Below, piece after piece: positions 45,319 through 54,463 of a DNA stretch of 64,000 nt. A model generated the notes under the pieces. That model saw only the letters and a program-made list of their open reading frames with translations, had not been told where the DNA came from and did no database searches. The DNA is from an uncultured Clostridia bacterium (lineage in GTDB: Bacteria > Bacillota > Clostridia > TANB77 > CAG-508). The translations under genes were made by a program, and so were the position numbers. The stretch covers positions 152,879 to 216,878 of the forward strand of contig CANQVF010000001.1 in NCBI GenBank assembly GCA_947627185.1, read 5' to 3'. Numbering within the stretch: the first letter of the stretch is position 1; every line of letters starts with the position of its first letter.

Positions 45319-45522
45319 TTACTTATTAGATTTCATTTCTCTTTCTCCATCAGGTCTATCTGGTGGCATTTCTCCATCTTCGTGATTCATCATTTCTCCA
45401 GCTCTTTCTCTGTTAGGCATTCTATTATTAATATTTGTTTTTTCATAAATTAAAAATCCTGTTGTTGTAATAATTGCTCCTATTAAAATACCTATAACAA
45501 ATGGTAATATTTTATTTTTCAT
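45319..45522 (-). CDS. Small membrane-anchored protein, 67 residues
   Basis: One N-terminal helix (ILPFVIGILIGAIITTTGFLIY), then an acidic, Met/Pro-rich external tail (HEDGEMPPDRPDGEREMK). The tail resembles the end of the MacA-like adaptor at 49251 ([15 protein letters not shown]), suggesting a common partner or metal. Last gene of the export operon. Confidence 0.7.
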   Translation of the reverse strand: MKNKILPFVIGILIGAIITTTGFLIYEKTNINNRMPNRERAGEMMNHEDGEMPPDRPDGEREMKSNK

Positions 45523-45613
45523 TTTCTACCTCCAATTTTGTTTTTTATTTAATTAATATTATCAATAGTATTTAAACATAAAAATATTTAAAACTTAATA
45601 AATAGAAATATTT

Positions 45614-46270
45614 CTATATACTTATTTCAACATCTGCTGTCATACCTATCATTACATTCCCATCATTTTCAAATTCTATTGTTATATCAAATTTTCCGTT
45701 AGATGCAACACTTCCTATATTTGTAATATATCCAGTATATTTTTTGTCTATTGCTGTAACTTCAATAGTTGCTTCTTTTCCTATATTTACATTATTTATT
45801 TGAGTTTCATCAACTTTCATTGAAACAGATAACATATTTTTACTTTCTATTTGCACATAATGACTATTTAAGCATTTACCTTCTACTTCTGGAAGATTTA
45901 ATTCTACAATATAACAATCATAAGGTGCTGTTAAATATGTTCCATTAGTATATTTTAGAATATTTGCACCTTTTTCTACATATTGTTTTTCTTCTACACA
46001 AACCTCACTTAAATAATAAGTAGCATGTAATTCTACATTTTCGGAAATAGCAGATGTAACTTCTGAATTTTCATTTAAAGTTGATGTTTGATTTTTTCGT
46101 GTTCTATTTTCTAATTGACCAGTTTTTGAACTATCCTGCCATTCCATATTTGGTCTTTGCATAGCAAAGTCTTCTGAATTACTTTTTTTAGAAAAAACAA
46201 TAAAACAAACTACAATAATTACAATTAATATGATTATACTTAAAGCAATAATTATTTTCTTATGTTTCAT
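45614..46270 (-). CDS. Second MacA/HlyD-like membrane-fusion adaptor, short form
   Basis: About 218 residues from ATG 46270; AGGAGGG just upstream makes this start better than the GTG at 46285. N-terminal helix, then a lipoyl-like hairpin with [19 protein letters not shown] and a beta-barrel ending GNVMIGMTADVEISI. It parallels the adaptor at 49251 ([19 protein letters not shown]) but lacks the C-terminal extension. Confidence 0.8.
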   Translation of the reverse strand: MKHKKIIIALSIIILIVIIVVCFIVFSKKSNSEDFAMQRPNMEWQDSSKTGQLENRTRKNQTSTLNENSEVTSAISENVELHATYYLSEVCVEEKQYVEKGANILKYTNGTYLTAPYDCYIVELNLPEVEGKCLNSHYVQIESKNMLSVSMKVDETQINNVNIGKEATIEVTAIDKKYTGYITNIGSVASNGKFDITIEFENDGNVMIGMTADVEISI

Positions 46271-47351
46271 CTGTTCCCTCCTCACAATTTACAAAAATTC
46301 TATAATAACGAACATCTCCATTTTCAGCTGTTACTGATATTAGGATTTTATTATTTCCATTCTGTATAGTATCATTTCCTGCTATATTTATTTTGGCTGT
46401 ACTATCTTCTGCAATTGCAACAATATTTATAGTATTTGTATTACTAGTATCTATAAAATAATTTTCATTTTCTTTATTAAATGATGTATTTAGTTCTATA
46501 CCATCAATTTCTAATTTTGATAAATAATTGTTATTTGATCCTTTATAGATTGCTTGATTTTCATTATTTATATTTGAATTAGATAAATTAGAACTCATAT
46601 TTGCATTATTACTAATTTTTTGATTATTCATATTGCTATTAGGCATTTTTTCAGTTTGATTATTGTTTTTCTTTTGATTAAAATTATTTTTTTCTGTGTT
46701 AGGAATTTTAGATTTGTCATCTTGTTCATTACCATTTTCATTTAGATTATTTTGATTTTTATCTTTGCTTTGTTCTTTATTTTTATCATCTTCTGCCTTT
46801 TTTTCTACTACTGTAATCGTTTTGGTAATCTCCACAGCAACAACTTCTTCTTGACTATTAATTTCATTTTCTAAATTTGGAGTACTATTATTTATTTCTA
46901 ATTCATTGGCAATTGTATTTTCTTGAGTAGTATTGGTTGCTTCGTTTTCTTCTTTTATCTCATTATTTACTATTATTTGAGCAGTAAACTGTAATTTTGT
47001 TCCAATTGCCATTTCCTTAGGTATTGGATAATATAGCTTAATTTGAGTTAAACCTATATTTTCTTTATCTATATCAATACCAATAGCATTTTCGTTATTA
47101 TCTATTGATATTCCTTGATTTTCTGCATAAATATCTTCTGAATTAACATTTGATTTCAGTAATATTTTAAATTTATCATATTCTAAACTAGAGATATCAA
47201 ATGTCATTTCTAAAATTTCCTCTGGAGAAATTTCTTCTTTATTTACTTTAAAGAACTCTCTTTCGTTTTGATTACCTATAGCATAAGAAACATGAACACT
47301 TATCATTATTAATAATAAAATACTAATTCCTATCTTTATTTTTTTCTTCAT
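46260..47351 (-). CDS. Secreted protein with a cadherin-like beta-sandwich domain
   Basis: 363 residues from ATG 47351, behind GGAGGAAA. Signal peptide (KIGISILLLIMISVHVSYA), an N-terminal beta domain, a long Asn/Lys/Glu low-complexity linker (about 150-265) and a C-terminal Cadherin-like_BS domain (SKLEIDGIELNTSFN ... DVRYYRIFVN). Overlaps the next gene by 11 bases. Confidence 0.75.
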   Translation of the reverse strand: MKKKIKIGISILLLIMISVHVSYAIGNQNEREFFKVNKEEISPEEILEMTFDISSLEYDKFKILLKSNVNSEDIYAENQGISIDNNENAIGIDIDKENIGLTQIKLYYPIPKEMAIGTKLQFTAQIIVNNEIKEENEATNTTQENTIANELEINNSTPNLENEINSQEEVVAVEITKTITVVEKKAEDDKNKEQSKDKNQNNLNENGNEQDDKSKIPNTEKNNFNQKKNNNQTEKMPNSNMNNQKISNNANMSSNLSNSNINNENQAIYKGSNNNYLSKLEIDGIELNTSFNKENENYFIDTSNTNTINIVAIAEDSTAKINIAGNDTIQNGNNKILISVTAENGDVRYYRIFVNCEEGTDET

Positions 47352-47364
47352 TACAATTTCCTCC

Positions 47365-48546
47365 TTAATCAGTTCGTAGCGCTTCAATTGGATTTAGTTT
47401 TGCTGCTTTATATGCAGGGAATATTCCAAATATTAATCCTATTAAGCTACTAGCAATAAATGAAATAATTATTATAACTGAACTACTATTAAAGTTAAAT
47501 CCAAATGTTTGTAATATTGTTCCTACTCCTATTCCTAAAAGAACACCTATTGTTCCACCTAAAATACATAAAATTAACGATTCTACCAAAAACTGTACTA
47601 ATATATCTCTTCTTTTTGCCCCTAATGCCTTTCTTATTCCTATTTCTTTCGTTCTTTCTGTTACGGAAACTAACATAACATTCATTACACCTATTCCGCC
47701 AACAATTAGTGATATACTTGCAATACCTCCAAGTAATAATGAAAGAGTAGAAGTAATATCTGACATTGTATCTAACATACTGTCTTGTGAAGTTACACTA
47801 TAATAATCTGATTCTATAGATAAATTTCTTTCTAAATAATTTTCTATTTGTCTTGTTGTCATATCAATAAGCTTTTCATCTTGTACTTTTATATACAAAT
47901 TATTAATACTTGTATCACTTCCTAAATATTTTGCTGTTGTAAATGGAATAATAATATTGTTATCTACATTATTTCCCATTGAACTACCTGTTTTTGTTAA
48001 AACTCCTATTACTGTATATTTATCTCCATTAATACTAATTGTTTGCCCAACAATATCTTTTATTTTTGTATTCTCAAACAATGTATCTGTCAAACTATTT
48101 CCAATTAAACATACTTTGTTCATATTTTCTATATCTATATTTGATAATAATCTTCCTGCTTCTATTTTTAGATTTATTACATTTATATATTCAGGTACTG
48201 TAGCTAGAATATTTGCTCCTCTTGAAGTCAACGTTCCTTTGCTTACTGTTCCTGATACATTTTTGTATGGGCTAACCAATTCTACATTATTTATCTTTTT
48301 AAAATCATCTATTTGTTCATATTCGAGAGTAGTATCACTTTCTGAATTTATTGAAACTGTTAGTGTTCCTGTTCCTAAAGATTGAACACTAGATGTAACA
48401 TTTGCTGTTGCTCCTGTTCCAATACCTACTAAAAGGATAACTGACATAATTCCAATAATAAGACCAAGCATTGTAAGACTAGATCTCAACTTATTGCTAA
48501 CAATATTTTTCAAAGCTTCTTTAAATATACTTCTTGTTTTTTCCAA
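47365..48546 (-). CDS. MacB/FtsX-type ABC permease
   Basis: 393 residues. Four helices in the MacB arrangement: one near the N-terminus (SSLTMLGLIIGIMSVILLVGIG), a large extracellular MacB-PCD domain, then three helices, with GVMNVMLVSVTERTKEIGIRKALGA before helix 3. It pairs with the ATPase just upstream. The family moves peptides, lantibiotics or lipids out of the envelope by mechanotransmission. Confidence 0.92.
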   Translation of the reverse strand: MEKTRSIFKEALKNIVSNKLRSSLTMLGLIIGIMSVILLVGIGTGATANVTSSVQSLGTGTLTVSINSESDTTLEYEQIDDFKKINNVELVSPYKNVSGTVSKGTLTSRGANILATVPEYINVINLKIEAGRLLSNIDIENMNKVCLIGNSLTDTLFENTKIKDIVGQTISINGDKYTVIGVLTKTGSSMGNNVDNNIIIPFTTAKYLGSDTSINNLYIKVQDEKLIDMTTRQIENYLERNLSIESDYYSVTSQDSMLDTMSDITSTLSLLLGGIASISLIVGGIGVMNVMLVSVTERTKEIGIRKALGAKRRDILVQFLVESLILCILGGTIGVLLGIGVGTILQTFGFNFNSSSVIIIISFIASSLIGLIFGIFPAYKAAKLNPIEALRTD

Positions 48547-48548
48547 AC

Positions 48549-49224
48549 TTATACCTCCTCTCCTTCGTATAATTTTCCATCAGCTATTCTTACCATTCTA
48601 CTTGCCCTTTTAGCTACATTTATGTCATGTGTAATTAATATTATTGTTTGACCTTCTTCATTTAATTTTTGCAGTAAACTCATTAATTCAGCACTTGTTT
48701 TAGAATCTAAAGCACCTGTTGGCTCATCTGCTAATATTATTTCTGGTTTTCCGAGCAATAGCTCTTGCTACTGCCACTCTTTGTTGTTGTCCTCCTGATA
48801 ATTGTGAAGGTAAATGCTTTTCTCTACCTTTTAATCCTACTTTTTCTAAATACTCATAAGCTATCTTTTTTGATTCTTCATGTTTTATGCCTCTATACAT
48901 TAAAGGAATTTGTATATTTTCTATTGCATTTAATTTAGGAAGTAAATTAAAGTTCTGAAAAATAAAACCTATCTTTTTATTCCTTGTTTCAGATAAAGTG
49001 TTGTCATTTGCATTTTTTATTGTTATATTATCTAAAATGTATTCTCCTTTATCTTGCACATCCAATAAACCTAATATATTCATCAATGTAGATTTTCCTG
49101 ATCCAGAAGGTCCAATAATAGAAACGAACTCACCTTTTTTCACATTAAAACTTACATCATCTAATGCTTTTATTTCTTCTCCTCCTAGCATGAAGGACTT
49201 ACAAATATTTTTAAGTTCTATCAT
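48549..49224 (-). CDS. MacB-type ABC ATPase read through a +1 shift
   Basis: Walker [14 protein letters not shown]-loop FIFQNFNLL, signature LSGGQQQR. Then the zero frame reads [13 protein letters not shown] and stops. Omitting the C at 48753 (minus strand) gives [20 protein letters not shown] and continues to the H-loop LITHDI and the end at 48549: 224 residues, the normal length. Every catalytic motif is present across the shift. If unshifted, the protein would lack Walker B and the operon would be dead. Confidence 0.85.
48750..48753 (-). other. +1 frameshift site GCT-C-GGA (CGG)
   Basis: On the minus strand GCT (48756-48754), extra C (48753), GGA (48752-48750). Zero-frame codon CGG. Confidence 0.6.
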
Positions 49225-49250
49225 ATTTTTTTCCTTTCCTAATTTTGTTT

Positions 49251-50262
49251 TTATTTTGGCTCTGTAGTATTTTGTCCATTTTGTTTCATTTGCCCTCTAT
49301 CAGCTGGTGGTTCTCCACCACCTTCTGGCATTGCTCCATTTTGTCTAAATTCTCTTTGTTCTCCTCCCATTTGGCCTCCAAAATTTCCAAACATTCCTTG
49401 ATTATTATTAGAATTATTTGTACTTTCAGTTACTTCTGTTTCTATTTGTATTTTGTCATTTAATGATAGTCCTGATAGAATTTGAACATAATTTTCATCT
49501 GCAATTCCTGTTTCAACTATTACTTCTTCTGTTTCCCCATCTTCATTTATTTTACTTACATATTGCTTTCCATCACTATTTTCTGAAACACTATCTATTG
49601 GAACACTAATTACTCCCTTTTCTTCTTTTAATATAACTGTGCAAGATGTACTCATTCCGAAGTTTTACTGTATCATCATTTTCAAATTCTACTGTACCTA
49701 AAAATGTAGTTCCAGATGATTGATAACTTCCAACTGAATCTAATTTTGTAATTTTACCTGTATATGTTTTACTCTCATCAGCAGTTAATGTTATTTCTAC
49801 TTCTTGCCCAACAGCTACAGAATTTATCTCATTCTCATTTATTGAGATTGTTGTTATTAATGTATCTAAATTTGAAACTTCTATATAATTTGATGAAGTA
49901 CATTTATTTCCAGTTTCTGGAATATCAGAACTTATTACAACGCAATCATAAGGTGCTGTAAGATAGCTTCCATTTGTATATTCTAGTATATTTTCTCCTG
50001 CCTTTACTGTATCATCATTTTCTACACACATTGCTTTGAAATATTTGGCCTCTTCTAATTCCAACTTTTCTGTTGTTTTTGCTTCAACTGTTCCAGATGC
50101 TGTTAATGTCTTTTTTATATCATGATTTGATACAGTTTCTTCTCTAGTAATAATTTGTGTTTTATCATCTTCTACATTTAATCCTACTTGCCTACCAATG
50201 ATAAAACTTCCTACAATTAATATAATAATAAAAATAATAAGTAATATTTTCCTTTTCATCAT
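49251..50262 (-). CDS. MacA/HlyD-type adaptor read through a +1 shift
   Basis: N-terminal helix, lipoyl-like and barrel domains. The zero frame ends [23 protein letters not shown]. Omitting the C at 49659 (minus strand) gives [30 protein letters not shown], read here in parts: VKLGMSTSC then VISVPIDSV, the standard MacA junction. It continues to 49251: 336 residues with a Gly/Met/Pro-rich tail. Connects the MacB permease to the cell wall side. The two shifted genes are adjacent in one operon. Confidence 0.85.
49656..49659 (-). other. +1 frameshift site CTT-C-GGA (CGG)
   Basis: CTT (49662-49660), extra C (49659), GGA (49658-49656). Nearly the yeast Ty1 heptamer CUU-AGG-C, with CGG in place of AGG. 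Confidence 0.6.
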
Positions 50263-50272
50263 TTACCTCCAA

Positions 50273-51349
50273 TTAAAGTGTTGCACTAAAATCTGTTTTT
50301 TCTTCATTTTGATATAAATAATAAGTTCCATTTGATAAATCTTTACTACTAAATATTAATGTTTTAAAATCCTCTTTTGCTTCAAAAGTTGCAATTATTT
50401 CATCACTTTCATTTTTTATGTCAATAGTTGTTCCACTTTTTATAGAACTATTCATATTAAATGTTAATGAGTTTTGTTTTGAATTTGATTCAGGCTTTTC
50501 CATCATGTCAGAACCTATTGCAATAACTGTTCCTCCATTTATTTGGTAACCTTTATCTGTATCTATTGCTGCATTTCCACCAATTGTTGATCCTATTGTA
50601 TAGATATTGCCACCATTAATTATTAAATCTTGGTTAGAGTCAATTCCATCTCCATTTGCCTTTATATAAATATCTCCATTGTTAATTGTAATTAAGCCTC
50701 CATCTCCTCCGGCATTTATTCCATCATCATTACTTTCAATATTTATAGTTCCACCATTTATTGTTATATTATTGGTCTCTGTTGCTATGCCTTCTCCTTC
50801 TGATTGTTTTCCATATACATTTAATGTTCCATTTCCCTCAATAGTAAGACTACCTAGCGAATAAATACAAGAATCATATTCACTTGATCCTCCATCAGTT
50901 AAAGTATTAGTTGAGCCATCTTTTAATTTTATATTTAAATTGCCTTTTCCTATGTTTGCAATTGCTGCTGTTATATCATTTTGTATTGTTACATTGTCTA
51001 AAATCAATGTAACATCTGATGTACTATTTATTAATACAGAATTACTAAAATTTCCTTTTAAGGTATATTCCCCTGCTTCTTCTATAGTTATATTGGAACT
51101 ATAATCACTCAAATTTATCTCTTTTTGAGTTACTATTTCTCCAGATTCTACATCACTAGCTGTTGTTTCTTTTTCTTCTTGTTCTTCATTTGGATTTCCG
51201 AATTTTCTATTTTCAAAGTTCTTATCAAATTCTGGATTAAATCTTTTATTGTTAATTGTATTTATAGTTATAATAACAAGTGGTACTAATATAATAATTA
51301 AAATTATAATTATAATAAGTTGTATTTTTGTTTCTTTATTCATATTCAA
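50273..51349 (-). CDS. Cthe_2159-type carbohydrate-binding beta-helix protein (DUF4353)
   Basis: 358 residues. N-terminal membrane helix (IQLIIIIILIIILVPLVIITI), then repeated parallel beta-helix rungs (LTIEGNGTLNVYGK, ITINGGTINIES, DDGINAGGDG, LIINGGNIYTIG). The family binds acidic polysaccharides and calcium. First gene of the export operon, 10 bases before the adaptor gene. Confidence 0.88.
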   Translation of the reverse strand: MNMNKETKIQLIIIIILIIILVPLVIITINTINNKRFNPEFDKNFENRKFGNPNEEQEEKETTASDVESGEIVTQKEINLSDYSSNITIEEAGEYTLKGNFSNSVLINSTSDVTLILDNVTIQNDITAAIANIGKGNLNIKLKDGSTNTLTDGGSSEYDSCIYSLGSLTIEGNGTLNVYGKQSEGEGIATETNNITINGGTINIESNDDGINAGGDGGLITINNGDIYIKANGDGIDSNQDLIINGGNIYTIGSTIGGNAAIDTDKGYQINGGTVIAIGSDMMEKPESNSKQNSLTFNMNSSIKSGTTIDIKNESDEIIATFEAKEDFKTLIFSSKDLSNGTYYLYQNEEKTDFSATL

Positions 51350-51440
51350 AACCTCCTAAACTTCTTATTTGTTACTATATAATATAAACATTGAAAAAAT
51401 ATTGAAAATGATTAAATATTTTAAATTTTTTAAAAAAAAT

Positions 51441-51468
51441 AAAGGCAATGCCTTTAAACACTGCCTTT
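51441..51468 (-). terminator. Terminator after the histidine kinase gene
   Basis: AAAGGCA / TGCCTTT stem with a long T run on the minus strand; separates the two-component genes from the export operon. Confidence 0.65.
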
Positions 51469-52666
51469 AAACTGGAATACTTACTTTAAAAATTGTAAAG
51501 TGATCTTTATATGAAACTTCTATTTTTCCATTATATTTTTCTACCGTAGATTTTGCTATAGCTAAGCCTAAACCATATCGTTTTTCTTGTCTGTTTCTTG
51601 ATTTATCTATTCTATAAAATCTTTCAAATATTTTTTCTCTTTCTTCTTCTGGAATAGGATTACCATAATTTTTCACTTGAATAATAATGTCATTTTTTTC
51701 TTTATTCAGTTCTACTATTACTTGCTTTTTTAATTCAGTATGTTTTATTGCATTATCCACTAAAGTCGATACAATATGTTCAATATCTTCTTTATTAGCC
51801 TTTAACATCACATCTTCTTTAATATTACTATCAATCGTTATTTCTTTTTCATAAGCCATACTTTCAAACATTGAAATAATGATTTCTAATTCTTTTGATA
51901 AATTAATTTGCTTTAATTCTCTAATACTATCTATATTTTCAATTTTAGCCAACATTAATAATTCGTTAATTAGTTTATTCATACTTTCAATTTCACTTTG
52001 AATATATTTTATCCATTTATTGTCTTGAAATTCATTTTCTAATACATCTGCATTTGCCTCTATAACTGCAAGTGGTGTTTTTAATTCGTGTGAAGCATCT
52101 GATATAAACTGTTTTTGTTTTTCAAAAGTTTCTCTTACTGGTTTTACAATAGTTTTTGATATTTTTTTTGCACCTATGAATATAGCTATTAAAGATAAAA
52201 AGCAAAGCACAACTGAAACTAATAATATTGAATTTGCATGTGTTATTGCATCTTCATTTTCCATAAATGTTATTTCAAAAGTATTTTCTCCTCTTTTTCT
52301 TAAATTATATATATAATTATCTTTGATACCAGAATCATCTCTTACATTTTTCTTGCTTATCTCCAAAGCATACTCTTCTATTTTTTCATCAACATCTGTT
52401 ATACTACTATCAATACTGCCATCTCTAACTATAACATGATATACTCCTTCAATTTCTCTTTGCTTTTCAATATTTTCTTGTCTTGGAGGTTTATCAAATT
52501 CTTCTCTAATTAAGCCTATTTGTGACATTCTATTTATCATCATTACTGCTGTATTTATTGTATTATGATAATTAAGAATTGCAAATAAAGTAATTACTCC
52601 TAAAACTATAATTGATATAGATATAAAAACAAGATAGAAAATTCTTTTTCTTAATTTTTCAATCAT
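51467..52666 (-). CDS. Sensor histidine kinase
   Basis: 399 residues. Two helices (about 10-33 and 145-168) around an extracellular sensor domain; dimerisation box FISDASHELKTPLAVIEANADVL with His in SHELKTP; N box VDNAIKHT; G boxes RFYRIDKSR and YGLGLAIAKS. Overlaps the regulator gene by four bases. It probably senses an envelope stress and controls the neighbouring export operon (context inference). Confidence 0.92.
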   Translation of the reverse strand: MIEKLRKRIFYLVFISISIIVLGVITLFAILNYHNTINTAVMMINRMSQIGLIREEFDKPPRQENIEKQREIEGVYHVIVRDGSIDSSITDVDEKIEEYALEISKKNVRDDSGIKDNYIYNLRKRGENTFEITFMENEDAITHANSILLVSVVLCFLSLIAIFIGAKKISKTIVKPVRETFEKQKQFISDASHELKTPLAVIEANADVLENEFQDNKWIKYIQSEIESMNKLINELLMLAKIENIDSIRELKQINLSKELEIIISMFESMAYEKEITIDSNIKEDVMLKANKEDIEHIVSTLVDNAIKHTELKKQVIVELNKEKNDIIIQVKNYGNPIPEEEREKIFERFYRIDKSRNRQEKRYGLGLAIAKSTVEKYNGKIEVSYKDHFTIFKVSIPV

Positions 52667-53340
52667 TTTGTAACCTCCAAAATATATCCAATTCCTCTTA
52701 CTGTTTTTATTTCAACCTTTGATTTCAATAATTTTAATTTTTTTCTTAAAAATGATATATATACTTCCACATTATTATATTCTGCATCACAATTATATCC
52801 CCAAATTTTATCTGCTAATATTTCTCTACTTACTGCTTGATTTTTATTAATCATAAGTATTTCAAGTAGTTCTAATTCCTTACCATTAATTGTTATCTCA
52901 TTATTTCGACAAGAGATTTTTCCATTTCTTAAATTTAAAGATAAATCTTCATATTTTATAATACTTAAATCATTTACATCTGTCTTTCTTTTTAAAACGA
53001 CTTTAATTCTAGCTACTAATTCTTTTATATGGAAAGGTTTTGTAATATAGTCATCTGCTCCATTTTCTAGTCCATTTAATTTATCATAAATTTCTGATTT
53101 TGCAGTTAATATAATAACAGGCGTTTCTATTTTTGCTTTTTGCAGACTATCTAATATTTTGAAGCCATCTTTATTTGGTAACATTATATCTAACAAAATT
53201 AAATCATAAATACCTGTAAGTGCCTCATTTTCTCCTTCTTCTCCATCTGTAATAATATTAGTCATAAAATTTTCTTTTTTTAATGTTTCTGATATTGCAT
53301 CTGCTAAACTATATTCATCTTCTATAATTAGTATTTTCAT
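52663..53340 (-). CDS. OmpR-family response regulator
   Basis: 225 residues. Receiver with DE pair (IIEDEYS), phospho-acceptor in LILLDIMLPNKDG, Lys in ILTAKSE; C-terminal winged helix ending VRGIGYILE. Cotranscribed with the kinase. Confidence 0.95.
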   Translation of the reverse strand: MKILIIEDEYSLADAISETLKKENFMTNIITDGEEGENEALTGIYDLILLDIMLPNKDGFKILDSLQKAKIETPVIILTAKSEIYDKLNGLENGADDYITKPFHIKELVARIKVVLKRKTDVNDLSIIKYEDLSLNLRNGKISCRNNEITINGKELELLEILMINKNQAVSREILADKIWGYNCDAEYNNVEVYISFLRKKLKLLKSKVEIKTVRGIGYILEVTK

Positions 53341-53428
53341 AAAATTTTCTTCTCCTATCTTATGACATTATATTATTTAAACATTGAAAATTTATTGAAA
53401 ATTTTAATATTTTTAAAATAATAACATA

Positions 53429-53463
53429 AAAGCAGACAATTATCAACTAATCATCTGCTTTAT
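53429..53463 (-). terminator. Hairpin downstream of the MGMT-like gene
   Basis: AAAGCAGA / TCTGCTTT arms with partial inner pairing. Confidence 0.5.
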
Positions 53464-53578
53464 AAATAGACAAACATTCATCTCTTAAAAATATTTAACT
53501 AAAAAATATTTATTAAGTTTAGGATTTTCTTTATTTTCTCTAATAAATTCAACATTTAACATTTATTTTACCTCAATT

Positions 53579-53869
53579 TTATAATTTATATTTATATAAA
53601 TCAACTTTATAATTAATAACAACTATTCCATCTTGTTCCAATTTTTCTTTTTGTTTTTCTATTCCGCCAAAAGCAAATTTTTTTGATAAATTTCCTTTAC
53701 TATTAACAACTTTATAGCAAGGATATTCATTTTCATCTGGATTATTGTGAAGAATATTTCCAACAATTCGTGCTAATTTCTTATTTCCTAGATATTCTGC
53801 TATTTGGCCATAAGTTACTACTTTTCCTTTTGGAATTGTTTTTAAAAATTCATATACTTTTTCTTCCAT
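53579..53869 (-). CDS. MGMT/Ogt-domain protein (O6-alkylguanine repair type)
   Basis: 96 residues: only the C-terminal DNA-binding/active-site domain (YGQIAEYLG, ARIVGNILHNNP). The active-site motif is PCYKVV, with the alkyl-accepting Cys kept but the usual PCHR changed to PCYK. It could be an active small transferase or an alkyltransferase-like protein. Confidence 0.85.
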   Translation of the reverse strand: MEEKVYEFLKTIPKGKVVTYGQIAEYLGNKKLARIVGNILHNNPDENEYPCYKVVNSKGNLSKKFAFGGIEKQKEKLEQDGIVVINYKVDLYKYKL

Positions 53870-53888
53870 TTTTGATTCCTATAATTTT

Positions 53889-54446
53889 TTACTTGTTTAC
53901 ACTATATGTTTTTAATAGATTCTTTATATTTTTTATATTAATTACATAATAAAATAAAATACTCATTACAGTTACTATTTCTATTATTAAAGTAGTTAGT
54001 AATAATATATTTTCTTTTACAAAATATCCAAAAATTCCTACCATCATTACTATACTAAAAATTTGTAATACAATAGCAACTACCGTTAAAACTAAGCTAA
54101 TAATAATTCTTTTTTTACTTTCTTTTTTTCTATGAATAAGATATGATATTAAATAAAATATTATTGGAAAATTAATAATTATACATATAAAAATTTCAAA
54201 CATAATTATTATAAAATTTCCAAATATTCCTAACATTCCTGAAAAACTATATAATAATGCTCCATAACCCTCTACATCAGATATTTCTTCATTATTTTCA
54301 ATAATTTCTTTGGAATTTTCAAAATTTGTGTCTGCTAAATTTTTAATATTTAAAATTACATTATTGAAGAAAAAACCTAATAGCACATTTACTAATATTG
54401 TAGATATTAAAACTATAACAAACACTCTTTTATTAATTTCTTTCAT
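53889..54446 (-). CDS. Four-helix membrane protein, unknown function
   Basis: 185 residues with helices near 10-30, 65-90, 108-135 and 145-170. No recognisable domain. 17 bases before the MGMT-like gene. Confidence 0.6.
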   Translation of the reverse strand: MKEINKRVFVIVLISTILVNVLLGFFFNNVILNIKNLADTNFENSKEIIENNEEISDVEGYGALLYSFSGMLGIFGNFIIIMFEIFICIIINFPIIFYLISYLIHRKKESKKRIIISLVLTVVAIVLQIFSIVMMVGIFGYFVKENILLLTTLIIEIVTVMSILFYYVINIKNIKNLLKTYSVNK

Positions 54447-54463
54447 TTTTCCCCCATTTTTAC

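Noticed and set aside
782..49662. Random sequencing errors as the full explanation of the six extra bases
   Set aside because: All precede a GGN glycine codon and five create CGG. Random errors would not do this. A motif-specific error remains possible and is given as the refutation test.
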